From: Acidimangrovimonas pyrenivorans
Lineage (GTDB): Bacteria > Pseudomonadota > Alphaproteobacteria > Rhodobacterales > Rhodobacteraceae
Assembly: GCF_042643245.1 (NCBI RefSeq)
Contig: NZ_JBHRSK010000004.1
Coordinates: 1,302,001-1,366,000 of the forward strand
Direction: 5' to 3'
DNA: 64,000 bases
Part shown: positions 45,304 to 54,310 of the stretch, piece after piece
Numbering within the stretch: the first letter of the stretch is position 1
How the letters are laid out: each line of letters starts with the position of its first letter
The notes under the pieces: generated by a model
What the model was told of the DNA's origin: nothing
The model's database searches: none
What the model saw: only the letters and a program-made list of their open reading frames with translations
Made by a program: the position numbers and the translations under genes

Positions 45304-46215
45304 TCAAGCCGTCACTTGGCCAGTGTCACGTCCCTGTGCTTGCTGCGCGGCCCAGGCCCGGAACGAGGCCAGCGGCGGCCGCGCCGGCCGGTCGGCGGGC
45401 CAGACGAGGTAATAGCTGCCCAGCGCCTTGACCGGCCCGCCATAGGCCGGGACGAGACGGCCGTCGGCCAGCTCGCGCTCGATCAGGAACAGCGGCAGCA
45501 GGGCGAGGCCGAGGCCGTGCACCGCGCCCTGGGTCATGGTGGCGAACTGGTCGAACAGCATCCCGCCCGGGCGCTGGCCCGGCAGGCCGTGATGGGCCAG
45601 CCAGCGGCCCCAGTCGCCGGTGCGGCTTTCGAGTTGCAAGAGCGGCAGGCGCAGCACCTCCCCGGGCCGCTCGAGCGGTTCGGGCAGCAGCGACGGCGCG
45701 GCGACGGCGAGGATGTCCTCGTCCATCAGCTTGAGGTAGTCGACGCCGGGCCAGTCCTTGCGGCCGTAATGGATCGCCGCGTCGAAGGGCGTGGCGGCGA
45801 AATCGAACGGCCGCAGGCGGGTCGAGAGGTTGACCGTCACCTCGGGATGGCTCTGGGCGAAACCGGCCAGCCGCGGCGCCAGCCAGTGCATGCCGAAGGC
45901 GGGCAGGATGGCGAGGCTGAGCGTGCCGCCCGACGGATTGGTCTTCAGCGTCAGCGAGGCGGCCGAGAGGATGCCCAGCGCCTTGCGCACCTCGCGCACG
46001 TAATCCTGCGCCGCCGGGGTCAGCCGCAGCCGCTGGCGCTCGCGGATCATGAGTTGCAGGCCGAGTTGGTCCTCCAGCGCGCGCAGCTGGCGGCTGATCG
46101 CGCCCTGGGTCAGGGACAGTTCCTCGGCCGCGGCCGAGGCGGTTCCAAGCCGGTCGACGGCCTCGAGCGCGGTCAGGGCGGCGATCGATGGCAGGTAGCG
46201 GCGGGCGACGGACAT
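45304..46215 (-). CDS. LysR-family transcriptional regulator (GcvA-like), divergent from gcdH
   Basis: A 303-residue regulator. The N-terminal helix-turn-helix is GTASAAAEELSLTQGAISRQ; the effector domain contains SGGTLSLAILPAFGMHWLAP and FDAAIHYGRKDWPG, the GcvA/DsdC-like branch. It is transcribed away from glutaryl-CoA dehydrogenase with a 102-bp gap that holds a symmetrical LysR-type site, so it probably controls that gene (GcdR-like) in response to glutarate or a related acid. Confidence 0.9.
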   Translation of the reverse strand: MSVARRYLPSIAALTALEAVDRLGTASAAAEELSLTQGAISRQLRALEDQLGLQLMIRERQRLRLTPAAQDYVREVRKALGILSAASLTLKTNPSGGTLSLAILPAFGMHWLAPRLAGFAQSHPEVTVNLSTRLRPFDFAATPFDAAIHYGRKDWPGVDYLKLMDEDILAVAAPSLLPEPLERPGEVLRLPLLQLESRTGDWGRWLAHHGLPGQRPGGMLFDQFATMTQGAVHGLGLALLPLFLIERELADGRLVPAYGGPVKALGSYYLVWPADRPARPPLASFRAWAAQQAQGRDTGQVTA

Positions 46216-46216
46216 T

Positions 46217-46231
46217 ATGAGCTTTCCTCAT
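46217..46231. promoter_or_regulatory. LysR-type operator ATGAG-N5-CTCAT
   Basis: A perfect inverted repeat (ATGAG CTTTC CTCAT) directly upstream of the regulator start (46215). It contains a T-N11-A core (46218-46230), the recognised LysR-type pattern. It fits binding by the adjacent regulator, giving autorepression and control of gcdH. Confidence 0.6.
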
Positions 46232-46317
46232 GACCCGGGGACCGGGTTTCGATAGAAGCCCGGCCCGATTCATGCAATACCCGGGGCCGAATTCCGCATG
46301 CCGCGATGGAGGATGCC

Positions 46318-47538
<1,221 letters not shown>

Positions 47539-47542
47539 CGCC

Positions 47543-47857
47543 ATGCAGGCGCTGCCCGTCGTCGCCCGGCTCTTCCCCGCGATCCTCGCGGGGGAGAAGA
47601 CCCACACGATCCGCTGGCGCGAGGCCCGGATCGTGCCGGGACCGATGACCTATCTCTGCGAGGACGCGCCCGGGCAGCGCGCGGTGGTCGTGGTGACGCG
47701 GGTCACCGACCTGCCGCTGCGCGAGGCCGCCGCGCTGGTGGGCATGGAGGCGGAATGGCCGCCCGAGGTGATGCTGGCGGGGATGCGGGAGCATTACCCC
47801 GAAATCACGCTCGACGACGTGGTGCAGGTGGTCGAGCATCTGCCGTGCCGGCCTTGA
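47543..47857 (+). CDS. ASCH-domain protein
   Basis: A 104-residue protein with the ASCH/PUA-like pattern: LFPAILAGEKTHTIRWREAR (the GEKTHTIR element), VVVVTRVTDLPLREAA and a C-terminal strand-helix. ASCH proteins are small RNA-binding-fold domains, some with amidohydrolase activity on acetylcytidine (YqfB type). It starts 4 bp after gcdH, so it is co-transcribed, but no functional link is evident. Confidence 0.8.
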   Translation: MQALPVVARLFPAILAGEKTHTIRWREARIVPGPMTYLCEDAPGQRAVVVVTRVTDLPLREAAALVGMEAEWPPEVMLAGMREHYPEITLDDVVQVVEHLPCRP

Positions 47858-48015
47858 GGACGGCAGCGGTCAACTCTGCCAGAACCGAATAACGTCTCTT
47901 CCTTTTGCCGCCCAGATAGCGCGCCGGGCGGAAAGGCGCACAGCAAACATGGCCGACTCAGCCGCCAAGCGGACCGAAACGGCCAAGATCTGTTTCAGGA
48001 TTGCCCCGCCGGGCC

Positions 48016-48348
48016 TCAGTGTTGGCGACGCGGATCGTCGGCCTCGACGCGCACCGGTACCAAGGCGCGCAGCAACGCCGGACGGCTGCGGGTTTCCTGG
48101 CGACGGCCGCCGCGGGGGCCGTCGTCATCCTCGGCCATGCGCATCACCGCGATGCCGAACTGGACGCCGGCGAAGACGACCCCGTTCGAGATGAACAGCA
48201 TGAAGGCCGCGATCCAGCCGCTCTGGGTCTCGAGCACCAGATGGCGCAGGCCGGCGACGTCGAACCAGATCAGCCCGACGCAGAACAGCGCCGAGATGCC
48301 CCAGCCGATCAGGACGTGGCGGATATAGAGACGAATAAGCTCCGGCAT
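48016..48348 (-). CDS. Small membrane protein of unknown function
   Basis: A 110-residue protein with two clear hydrophobic helices (VLIGWGISALFCVGLIWFDV and IAAFMLFISNGVVFAGVQFG) and a polar, arginine-rich tail. The family is not recognised by name; similar small proteins occur in Rhodobacteraceae. The start at 48348 has CGGAGAA upstream; 27 bp further up is another ATG. A CCGCCC/GGGCGG hairpin in the gap after its stop may terminate it. Confidence 0.65.
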   Translation of the reverse strand: MPELIRLYIRHVLIGWGISALFCVGLIWFDVAGLRHLVLETQSGWIAAFMLFISNGVVFAGVQFGIAVMRMAEDDDGPRGGRRQETRSRPALLRALVPVRVEADDPRRQH

Positions 48349-48446
48349 GGCGATTCTCCGTTTCGTTCCCATCAGCTTAGGTCACGGAGCCGTGTATTGC
48401 ACGGGTCGTCTCGTCGCAGCCCGGTCGGGCCGCCCTCTCCCGAGGC

Positions 48447-48956
48447 TCAGAACGCCTCGGGCCGGGCCTCGCGCGCCATGTGGTCGAGCACGGCATTGAC
48501 GAATTTCGGCTCGCGCCCCTCGGGGAAGAAGGCCTTGGCGATGTCGACATATTCGTTGATCACCACCTTGGGCGGGGTGTCGCCGATCTGCAGCTCGGCC
48601 CCGGCGGCGCGGAACAGCGCCCGCAGGGTCGGATCGATCCGGGCGATCGGCCATTTCGCCACCAGCGCCCGGTCGGTCATCTGGTCGATGCTGGCCTGCC
48701 AGTTGACCGCGCGGTCCAAGAGCTTGCGGAACAGGCGCGGATCGCCCTCGGCCATCTCGTCGCCCTCGTAGGTGGCGCCGAAGCGGAAGGTCTCGAACTC
48801 GCGCGCCACCGCCTCGACGGTCTGGGCCGAGGCCTCCATCTGGAACAGCGCCTGCACGGCATAGAGCCGCGCGGTCGATTTCATCTGCCGCTTGTCGGGC
48901 TTCGGCCCCTTCGGGGCATCGCCCTCGGCGTTCGGGGTATCGGATGTCGTGGTCAT
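48447..48956 (-). CDS. nusB: Transcription antitermination factor NusB
   Basis: A 169-residue NusB: STARLYAVQALFQMEASAQT at the start of the helical domain, and TLRALFRAAGAELQIGDTPP plus VVINEYVDIAKAFFPEGREP at the end, as in alphaproteobacterial NusB proteins. It binds boxA RNA with NusE in rRNA antitermination. The ribH-nusB order and the ATGA overlap are normal for the group. Confidence 0.94.
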   Translation of the reverse strand: MTTTSDTPNAEGDAPKGPKPDKRQMKSTARLYAVQALFQMEASAQTVEAVAREFETFRFGATYEGDEMAEGDPRLFRKLLDRAVNWQASIDQMTDRALVAKWPIARIDPTLRALFRAAGAELQIGDTPPKVVINEYVDIAKAFFPEGREPKFVNAVLDHMAREARPEAF

Positions 48957-49498
48957 GCGTTCTGCGGCCCTTCGCCGGCAATCTGGATCGGTTCGCCCGC
49001 CGGCTTGAAGCCGACGCCCTTGGTGCGGCCGGACCAGCGCCGCGCCAGCGCGACGAGATGCAGCGCCGCCGCGGCCGCGCCGCCGCCCTTGTTCTGGCCC
49101 CCGGGATCGGCGCGCACCACCGCCTGGTCGCGGTTCTCGACCGTCAGGATGCCGTTGCCGATGCAGGCGCCCTGCAGCCCGAGCAGCGACAGCCCGCGCG
49201 AGCTGTCGTTGCACACCGTCTCGTAATGGGTGGTCTCGCCGCGGATGACGCAGCCCAGCGCGACATAGCCGTCATAGTTCGACAGCCGCTCGGCCAGGGC
49301 GATGGCCGGGGGGATTTCCAGCGCCCCGGGCACCTCGATCGTCTCGTGGCTGCCGCCGGCCTCCTCGATCACGGCGCGGGCGCCGGCGATCAGGTCGTCG
49401 GCGATGTCCTTGTAATAGGGCGCGACGACGATCAGCAGCTTGACCGGCTTGTCGAAGCTGGGCAGCGGCAGGGTGTAGTGGGTTTCGCTTCCGGCCAT
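48953..49498 (-). CDS. ribH: 6,7-dimethyl-8-ribityllumazine synthase
   Basis: A 181-residue lumazine synthase: LIVVAPYYKDIADDLIAGA, VPGALEIPPAIALAERL, ALGCVIRGETTHYETVCNDS and GNGILTVENRDQA. It condenses the RibB product with the ribitylamino-uracil intermediate. The stretch after the core (RADPGGQNKGGGAAAAAL) is the usual basic loop with the conserved K/G pattern. It starts 5 bp after the RibB gene. Confidence 0.94.
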   Translation of the reverse strand: MAGSETHYTLPLPSFDKPVKLLIVVAPYYKDIADDLIAGARAVIEEAGGSHETIEVPGALEIPPAIALAERLSNYDGYVALGCVIRGETTHYETVCNDSSRGLSLLGLQGACIGNGILTVENRDQAVVRADPGGQNKGGGAAAAALHLVALARRWSGRTKGVGFKPAGEPIQIAGEGPQNA

Positions 49499-49503
49499 TT
49501 GGC

Positions 49504-50613
49504 TCACTCCAGCGGGATCTTGCGGGTGCCGACGATCGACAGGCCATAGGCCTCGAGCCCGACGACCTTGGGCGTCGGCGAATTGGTCAGCAGTTCCAGT
49601 TCGTGGATGCCCAGCGCCGAGAGGATCTGCGCCCCGACGCCGTATTGGCGCAGGGTCTGGGGCGAGCTCATGCCCTCGGTCACCAGCTTCATGTGGATGT
49701 CGCGCAGCAGCACCAGCGCGCCGCGGCCCTCGGCGGCGATCAGCTTCATCGCCTGGGCGAATTCCGAGGTCCGGCCCGGCCCGCCCATGCCGATGACGTC
49801 GAGGAACGGGTCGAGGGTGTGCATCCGCACCAGCACCGGGGTGTCGCCACCGAGATCGCCCTTGATCAGCGCGATATGCTCGGCGCCGTGGGTCTCGTCG
49901 GTGAAGACGCGCAGTGCCCATTCGCCGCCGAATTCCGACCGGATGACGCTCTCCTTGGTCACCTTGACCAGGTTGTCGTGGCGCCGGCGATAGGCAATGA
50001 GATCCGAGATCGTGCCGATCTTCAGCCCGTGCTTTTGGGCGAAGGCGACGAGGTCGGGCAACCGCGCCATGGTGCCGTCCTCGTTCATGATCTCGCAGAT
50101 CACGCCCGAGGGGTTGAGCCCGGCCAGCCGACTGACATCCACCGCCGCCTCGGTATGGCCGGCACGGACCAGCACCCCGCCCTCGCGGGCGCGCAGCGGG
50201 AAGACATGGCCCGGCGTGGCGATGTCCTGCGGCCCCTTGGTCGGGTCGATCGCGACCGAGACGGTGCGCGCCCGGTCATGGGCCGAGATGCCGGTGGTCA
50301 CGCCCTCGCGCGCCTCGATCGACATGGTGAAGGCGGTCTCGTGGCGCGACGAGTTCTTCGGGCTCATCAGTGGCAGGCCGAGCGCGTCGATGCGCTCGCC
50401 GGGCAGCGACAGGCAGATCAGGCCGCGGCCGTAGGTGGCCATGAAGTTGATCGCCGCCGGCGTCGCCATCTGGGCCGGGATCACCAGGTCGCCCTCGTTC
50501 TCGCGGTCCTCGTGATCGACGAGGATGAACATCTTGCCGTTGCGCGCGTCCTCGATGATCTCCTCGATCGACGAGACGGCGTCGGAATAATCGGTTCTGG
50601 TCGTGTCGGTCAT
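49504..50613 (-). CDS. ribB: 3,4-dihydroxy-2-butanone-4-phosphate synthase with a degenerate GTP-cyclohydrolase-II domain
   Basis: A 369-residue protein. Residues about 10-210 are a full RibB domain: LVDHEDRENEGDLVIPAQMA, TGISAHDRARTV, TPGHVFPLRAREGGVLVRAG and HTEAAVDVSRLAGL. The C-terminal RibA-like domain retains the fold segments (SEFGGEWALRVFTD, LRQYGVGAQILSALGIHELE) but where RibA has the zinc motif C-X10-C-X1-C this protein reads RMHTLDPFLDVIGM with no cysteine. GTP cyclohydrolase II activity is therefore unlikely, and a separate RibA should exist elsewhere. Confidence 0.9.
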   Translation of the reverse strand: MTDTTRTDYSDAVSSIEEIIEDARNGKMFILVDHEDRENEGDLVIPAQMATPAAINFMATYGRGLICLSLPGERIDALGLPLMSPKNSSRHETAFTMSIEAREGVTTGISAHDRARTVSVAIDPTKGPQDIATPGHVFPLRAREGGVLVRAGHTEAAVDVSRLAGLNPSGVICEIMNEDGTMARLPDLVAFAQKHGLKIGTISDLIAYRRRHDNLVKVTKESVIRSEFGGEWALRVFTDETHGAEHIALIKGDLGGDTPVLVRMHTLDPFLDVIGMGGPGRTSEFAQAMKLIAAEGRGALVLLRDIHMKLVTEGMSSPQTLRQYGVGAQILSALGIHELELLTNSPTPKVVGLEAYGLSIVGTRKIPLE

Positions 50614-50853
50614 AGCCTCACCCCTTCGAGCGGCCGAGCCTTATCCCGGCGCGCGGCAAATGGAAAGCGCCCGATTGCGCGCAGCCCCGCACAGGCGCTG
50701 TGCCGCGATGCCCCGTGATAGCCAAGCCGGCCGCGCGCGCCAAGTCGGCGGGGTGCAAACCGATCACGAGATTTGCCCCGCTCCGCCCCAAGCCGGCCAT
50801 ATTCGCGCGCTAGACAGGCGGCCAACGAGCGAACCGACTGCACGGGGGCAGCC

Positions 50854-51966
50854 ATGAGCATGCAGAGCGACATCGTCCTGGCGCCGGAGGCGCTGCCGCA
50901 GCGCATCCTGCGCCGCAACGGCCTGCTGCTGGCCCTGATCGCGGCCCATCTGGCGGTGACGGCGGCGATCGCCGAGGGGCTCGGCGCCCATTTCGATCTC
51001 GGCACCTTCCGGGCGCTGTCGATGCTCTTCGGCCTGCTGATGCCGGCCTTCCTGACGCTGGTCGTGGTCTGGCGCTTCCTGGTCATGGCGGCCACGGTGC
51101 GCCCGCAGCGGCCGATCCGCTGGTTCTTCAACGACCTGCGCGGGCTGTTCCTCGACGGCGAACGGGTGCTGGAGGGGGGGGCCGTGCTCTTGGCCCTGAC
51201 CCTGTTCACCGGCGCCTTCAGCTTTCTCAAGACGCTGATTCCCGTGCTCAATCCCTTCAGCTGGGACCCGACCTTTGCCCATCTCGACAAGCTCCTGCAT
51301 GGCGGGGTCGCGCCCGAGCTGCTGCTGATGCGGGTCTTCGGCCATCCGCTGGCGGTGACGGTGCTGAACGCGGCCTACCAGGGCTGGTTCTTCGTCATGT
51401 TCTTCACCATCTTCGTCGCCTGTTTCTCGACCCGCGACCGCGCCGCCCGGGCCACCGTGCTGGTCGCCTTCGTGCTGACCTGGGCGCTCGGCGGCAACCT
51501 GCTGGCGACCGTCTTCTCCTCGGCCGGGCCGGTCTATTACGGCCGCCTCGGCTTCGGTCATGAATACGACGCGCTGACCGCCACCCTGGCCGCCTTCAAC
51601 AAGGTCAGCCCGGTCTGGTCGCTCGAGGTCCAGCAGATGCTCTGGGACGGCTATCTCGGCCGCGGCCCGGTGGCGGGCATCTCGGCCTTTCCCTCGATGC
51701 ATGTCGCCAGCACCACCCTGATCGCGCTCTACGCGATGCGGCGCGGCCGCCTGGCCGGCTGGCTGGCCGCCGGCTTCCTGCTGATGATCGCGCTGGCGGC
51801 GGTGATTCTCGCCTGGCATTACGCGGTCGACGTCTATGCCGGGGCGACGCTGGCGCTGGTTTTCTGGGCGCTGGCGGCCAAGCTGACCGGCGACACCGCG
51901 CCCTGGGGCGTTCGGCGGGCCGCGCGGCGCGCCGCCCGGGCCGTCGCTCAGGCGGTGGCGAAGTAA
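50854..51966 (+). CDS. PAP2-superfamily membrane phosphatase/inositolphosphotransferase-like protein
   Basis: A 370-residue protein with about six or seven transmembrane helices. The C-terminal part has FPSMHVASTTLIALYAM and AWHYAVDVYAGATLAL, the second and third PAP2 motifs (SxxxH and HxxxD). The N-terminal half is longer than in simple phosphatases and resembles the Aur1/Ipt1-like branch (PAP2_3), which can transfer head groups. The lipid substrate is unknown. The GTG-free start at 50854 follows GGGGGCAG. The end overlaps the converging gene by 19 bp. Confidence 0.8.
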   Translation: MSMQSDIVLAPEALPQRILRRNGLLLALIAAHLAVTAAIAEGLGAHFDLGTFRALSMLFGLLMPAFLTLVVVWRFLVMAATVRPQRPIRWFFNDLRGLFLDGERVLEGGAVLLALTLFTGAFSFLKTLIPVLNPFSWDPTFAHLDKLLHGGVAPELLLMRVFGHPLAVTVLNAAYQGWFFVMFFTIFVACFSTRDRAARATVLVAFVLTWALGGNLLATVFSSAGPVYYGRLGFGHEYDALTATLAAFNKVSPVWSLEVQQMLWDGYLGRGPVAGISAFPSMHVASTTLIALYAMRRGRLAGWLAAGFLLMIALAAVILAWHYAVDVYAGATLALVFWALAAKLTGDTAPWGVRRAARRAARAVAQAVAK

Positions 51967-52517
51967 CGCTCGGCCGGCAGGTAGCCGGCCAGCCCCGCCG
52001 CCGCGCACCACTCCCGTTCCAGCGCCATGTCGCCGACCAGGATGACGCGGTCGCCCGGCAGCTTCGCCGGATCGAGCGCCGCGCGCAGCGCCTGCCGGGC
52101 CGTGCCCCAACTGGCCAACGCGTCGGGCGCGCGATGGGCGGCGTCGATCGCCGGCGCCGCCGCCGCCAGCGCCGCCTGCACCTGCAGCGGCGCCTGGGCC
52201 AGAGCGATCCGCAGGCAATCCCGCATCGCGCCCAGCTTCTCGGCCCGGTCCCCGGGCAGCGCCGGCCGCGGCGGCAAGAGCCGCAAAGCGTTCGAGGAGA
52301 ACAGGAAGGCGACGACGTCATGGCCCGAGGCCGCCCGCAGCGAGGCATAGGTGGTGTAGTCGAGCCCGAGCTCGGCCGCGCGCTTGACCCGCATCCGGAC
52401 GATCTCGATCGGCATCGTCTTCGGCAGCAGCTCGGCCCGCGCCCTGGTCCAGCAATGCTTGCGCCAGCTCTGGCCCGGTTCCAGCGCCGGACCGCGGTTA
52501 TGGCCGATGGTGCTCAT
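51948..52517 (-). CDS. Conserved protein of unknown function downstream of ribE
   Basis: A 189-residue soluble protein starting STIGHNRGPALEPGQSWRKH. I do not recognise a domain of known activity; IVRMRVKRAAELGLDYTTYA and a HDVVAFLFSSNALRLLPP segment look like a helical nucleic-acid or cofactor-handling fold, but this is a weak impression. The ATG at 52517 overlaps the ribE stop (ATGA), so it is translated with ribE. Confidence 0.75.
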   Translation of the reverse strand: MSTIGHNRGPALEPGQSWRKHCWTRARAELLPKTMPIEIVRMRVKRAAELGLDYTTYASLRAASGHDVVAFLFSSNALRLLPPRPALPGDRAEKLGAMRDCLRIALAQAPLQVQAALAAAAPAIDAAHRAPDALASWGTARQALRAALDPAKLPGDRVILVGDMALEREWCAAAGLAGYLPAERYFATA

Positions 52518-53176
52518 GCGCCCCATTCCTGCAGCCGGGCGACATAGCGCGCCAGCGTGTCGATCTCGAGATTGACCGCATCGCCGACCCGGGCCTCGCC
52601 CCAGGTCGTCACCTGCTTGGTATGGGGGATGATGTTGACGCCGAACTCGCGGCCCTCGACCTCGTTGACGGTCAGCGAGGTCCCGTTCAGCGCCACCGAG
52701 CCCTTGGGCGCGATGAAGCGCGCCAGCGCCTCGGGGGCGCGGAAGGTGAAGCGGGTGCTGTCGCCCTCGTCGCGCATCGCGACGATCTCGGCGACGCCGT
52801 CGACATGGCCCGAGACGATATGCCCGCCCAGCTCGTCGCCGACCTTCAGTGCCCGTTCAAGGTTGATCCGCTTGCCCTCGCCCCAGCCGTTGCGGCCGAT
52901 ATTCGTCTTCGACACGGTCTCGGCCGAGATCTCGACCTCGAACCAGCCTTCCGGACGCGCTCGAGGTCCGGACGTTACCTGCGTCTGGAAACCCTCCGAC
53001 ACAATGTCAGTGCCTGTTCCGGTGGCGATGACGGTCAGGCAGACCCCGTCGCAGGCGATCGAGGCGCCGATGTCGATGCCGGCGACGTCGTAGGAGGTGG
53101 CGATGCGGGCCTGCAGGTCGCCGCGCTGCTCGAGCGCGATGATCCGGCCGATATCGGTGATGATGCCTGTGAACAT
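52514..53176 (-). CDS. ribE: Riboflavin synthase alpha chain with an in-frame insertion
   Basis: A 220-residue riboflavin synthase with the two lumazine-binding repeats: MFTGIITDIGRIIALEQRGD, SIACDGVCLTVIA and SAETVSKTNIGRNGWGEGKR, then GGHIVSGHVDGVAEIV and SVALNGTSLTVNEVEG. Between CLTVIATG and GWFEVEIS about 23 extra residues (including FQTQVTSGPRARPE) interrupt the first repeat at a point where the family has a short turn. That insert uses codons rare in the rest of the gene (ACA, ACT, ATT, GTA, GGA, CGA) and contains a DNA palindrome. Confidence 0.92.
   Translation of the reverse strand: MFTGIITDIGRIIALEQRGDLQARIATSYDVAGIDIGASIACDGVCLTVIATGTGTDIVSEGFQTQVTSGPRARPEGWFEVEISAETVSKTNIGRNGWGEGKRINLERALKVGDELGGHIVSGHVDGVAEIVAMRDEGDSTRFTFRAPEALARFIAPKGSVALNGTSLTVNEVEGREFGVNIIPHTKQVTTWGEARVGDAVNLEIDTLARYVARLQEWGA
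52950..52972. repeat. Palindrome inside the ribE coding insertion
   Basis: TCCGGAC (52950-52956) and GTCCGGA (52966-52972) are perfect inverted arms around a 9-base centre. They sit inside the roughly 70-bp extra segment of ribE (about 52948-53022), like a coding palindromic element. Confidence 0.6.
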
Positions 53177-53260
53177 GAGCCGTCCTTTCGCTCCGATTCA
53201 CCTAGCCGGCCCGGTCGGCGCTGGCAAGCGCCGCGCCCCCTGCCCGGCCGCCTCCGGGGT

Positions 53261-53887
53261 TCAGCCGCGCGCCACGGCCCATCTTTCGCGCGCCTTGCGC
53301 CACAGCGCCATGGTCCCGCCCCCCAACGCCACGCCGACGAGGCCGCCGGCCAGCACGTCGCTGAGGAAATGCCACCGGCCCATCATCAGGCCGACGGTCA
53401 GCACCGCCATCGCCCCGGCATAGAGCCAGCGCCCGCGCGGGAAATAGACCCACAGGACCGTCAGGATCGCCGCCGCCCGGGCGGCATGGCCGGAGGGGAA
53501 GGAATCGTTCCCGCTGTTGCTGCTGAACCAGCGAAAGGCGTAGCGGCCGCTCTTGAGGTAGTCGATGGGCACGATGCGGCCGAAGAACGGCTTGAGCAGG
53601 TCGTGGGTCAGCCATAGCGCCAGCAGCGCCGCGATCCCCGCCAGCATCGCCGCCTCGACCCATTTCGGCAGGCGCCGACCGGCGATCAGGAAGGCGGCCC
53701 CGGCCAGCACCCCGGCCACGGCCAGCGTGGACATCACCGGCAGCCGCACCGCCGCGTTGTTGAACAGCGCGTGGCCGAGGGCGAACGCGCCCATGAACCT
53801 GGCCAGCGGGCGATCGATCCAGGCGATGCAGGCGACGATCACCGCAAGCACGGCAAGGCAGAGAAGAAGCGGGCGGCGCTGGGGCAT
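53261..53887 (-). CDS. PAP2-family phosphatase
   Basis: A 208-residue membrane protein with about six helices and all three PAP2 motifs: KPFFGRIVP (KxxxxxxRP-like), DSFPSGHAARAAAI (PSGH) and GRWHFLSDVLAG (SRxxxxxHxxxD-like). This is the pattern of undecaprenyl-pyrophosphate or phosphatidyl-type phosphatases. It could recycle the carrier lipid used by the surface-polysaccharide pathways of this window, but the substrate is not shown. Confidence 0.87.
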   Translation of the reverse strand: MPQRRPLLLCLAVLAVIVACIAWIDRPLARFMGAFALGHALFNNAAVRLPVMSTLAVAGVLAGAAFLIAGRRLPKWVEAAMLAGIAALLALWLTHDLLKPFFGRIVPIDYLKSGRYAFRWFSSNSGNDSFPSGHAARAAAILTVLWVYFPRGRWLYAGAMAVLTVGLMMGRWHFLSDVLAGGLVGVALGGGTMALWRKARERWAVARG

Positions 53888-54068
53888 CGGCGAGGGCGTA
53901 TCCGGGCTGGCGATGGGTGCAGTGGCGGGGCGCGGTGGCGAACGGGTCTTGCCTCAGCTAATTGCCGCAGGCCGCCTGATCAATCGCTGACGGTCGATCG
54001 GCCGGGCGATCCTATGTCCGTCGGCGGCATTCCGCATTCACTTCCCCGTCAACCCCTCGCCTCTCCGT

Positions 54069-54139
54069 CAGCCCCTCCAGCGTAAGCCCCTCCCCCTCAG
54101 CCCCTCCCCCTCAGCTCCTCCCCCTCAGCTCCTCCCCGT
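54069..54139 (+). repeat. Tandem 14-bp repeat rich in CCUCC upstream of kpsS
   Basis: Five units of the form CAGCYCCTCCCCCT run from 54069 to 54139; units at 54084, 54098, 54112 and 54126 are exactly 14 bp apart and the first is slightly divergent. They lie in the 423-bp gap between the PAP2 gene and kpsS, which holds no other gene. Confidence 0.8.
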
Positions 54140-54310
54140 CTTCCTTCCCGCGCCTTCCGGCCAGACCGGCGCCGGAATGCCGCGAAGCCGTCGCGCCGCC
54201 GCCCCAATGCTGCCGCCGGGCCGCGCCAGACTGGCGAAAAGGCGTGACAAGCGGGACGCTTGCGGGCAGAGGAGACAGGCCCGGCAACGACAGGCCGGGA
54301 AAACGTGACG

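Noticed and set aside
49504..50853. FMN riboswitch upstream of ribB
   Set aside because: The 240-bp leader lacks the conserved RFN segments; only a G+C-rich promoter-like gap is visible.
54069..54139. CRISPR-like array
   Set aside because: The units are 14 bp and directly adjacent without spacers, and there are no cas genes; it is a simple tandem repeat.
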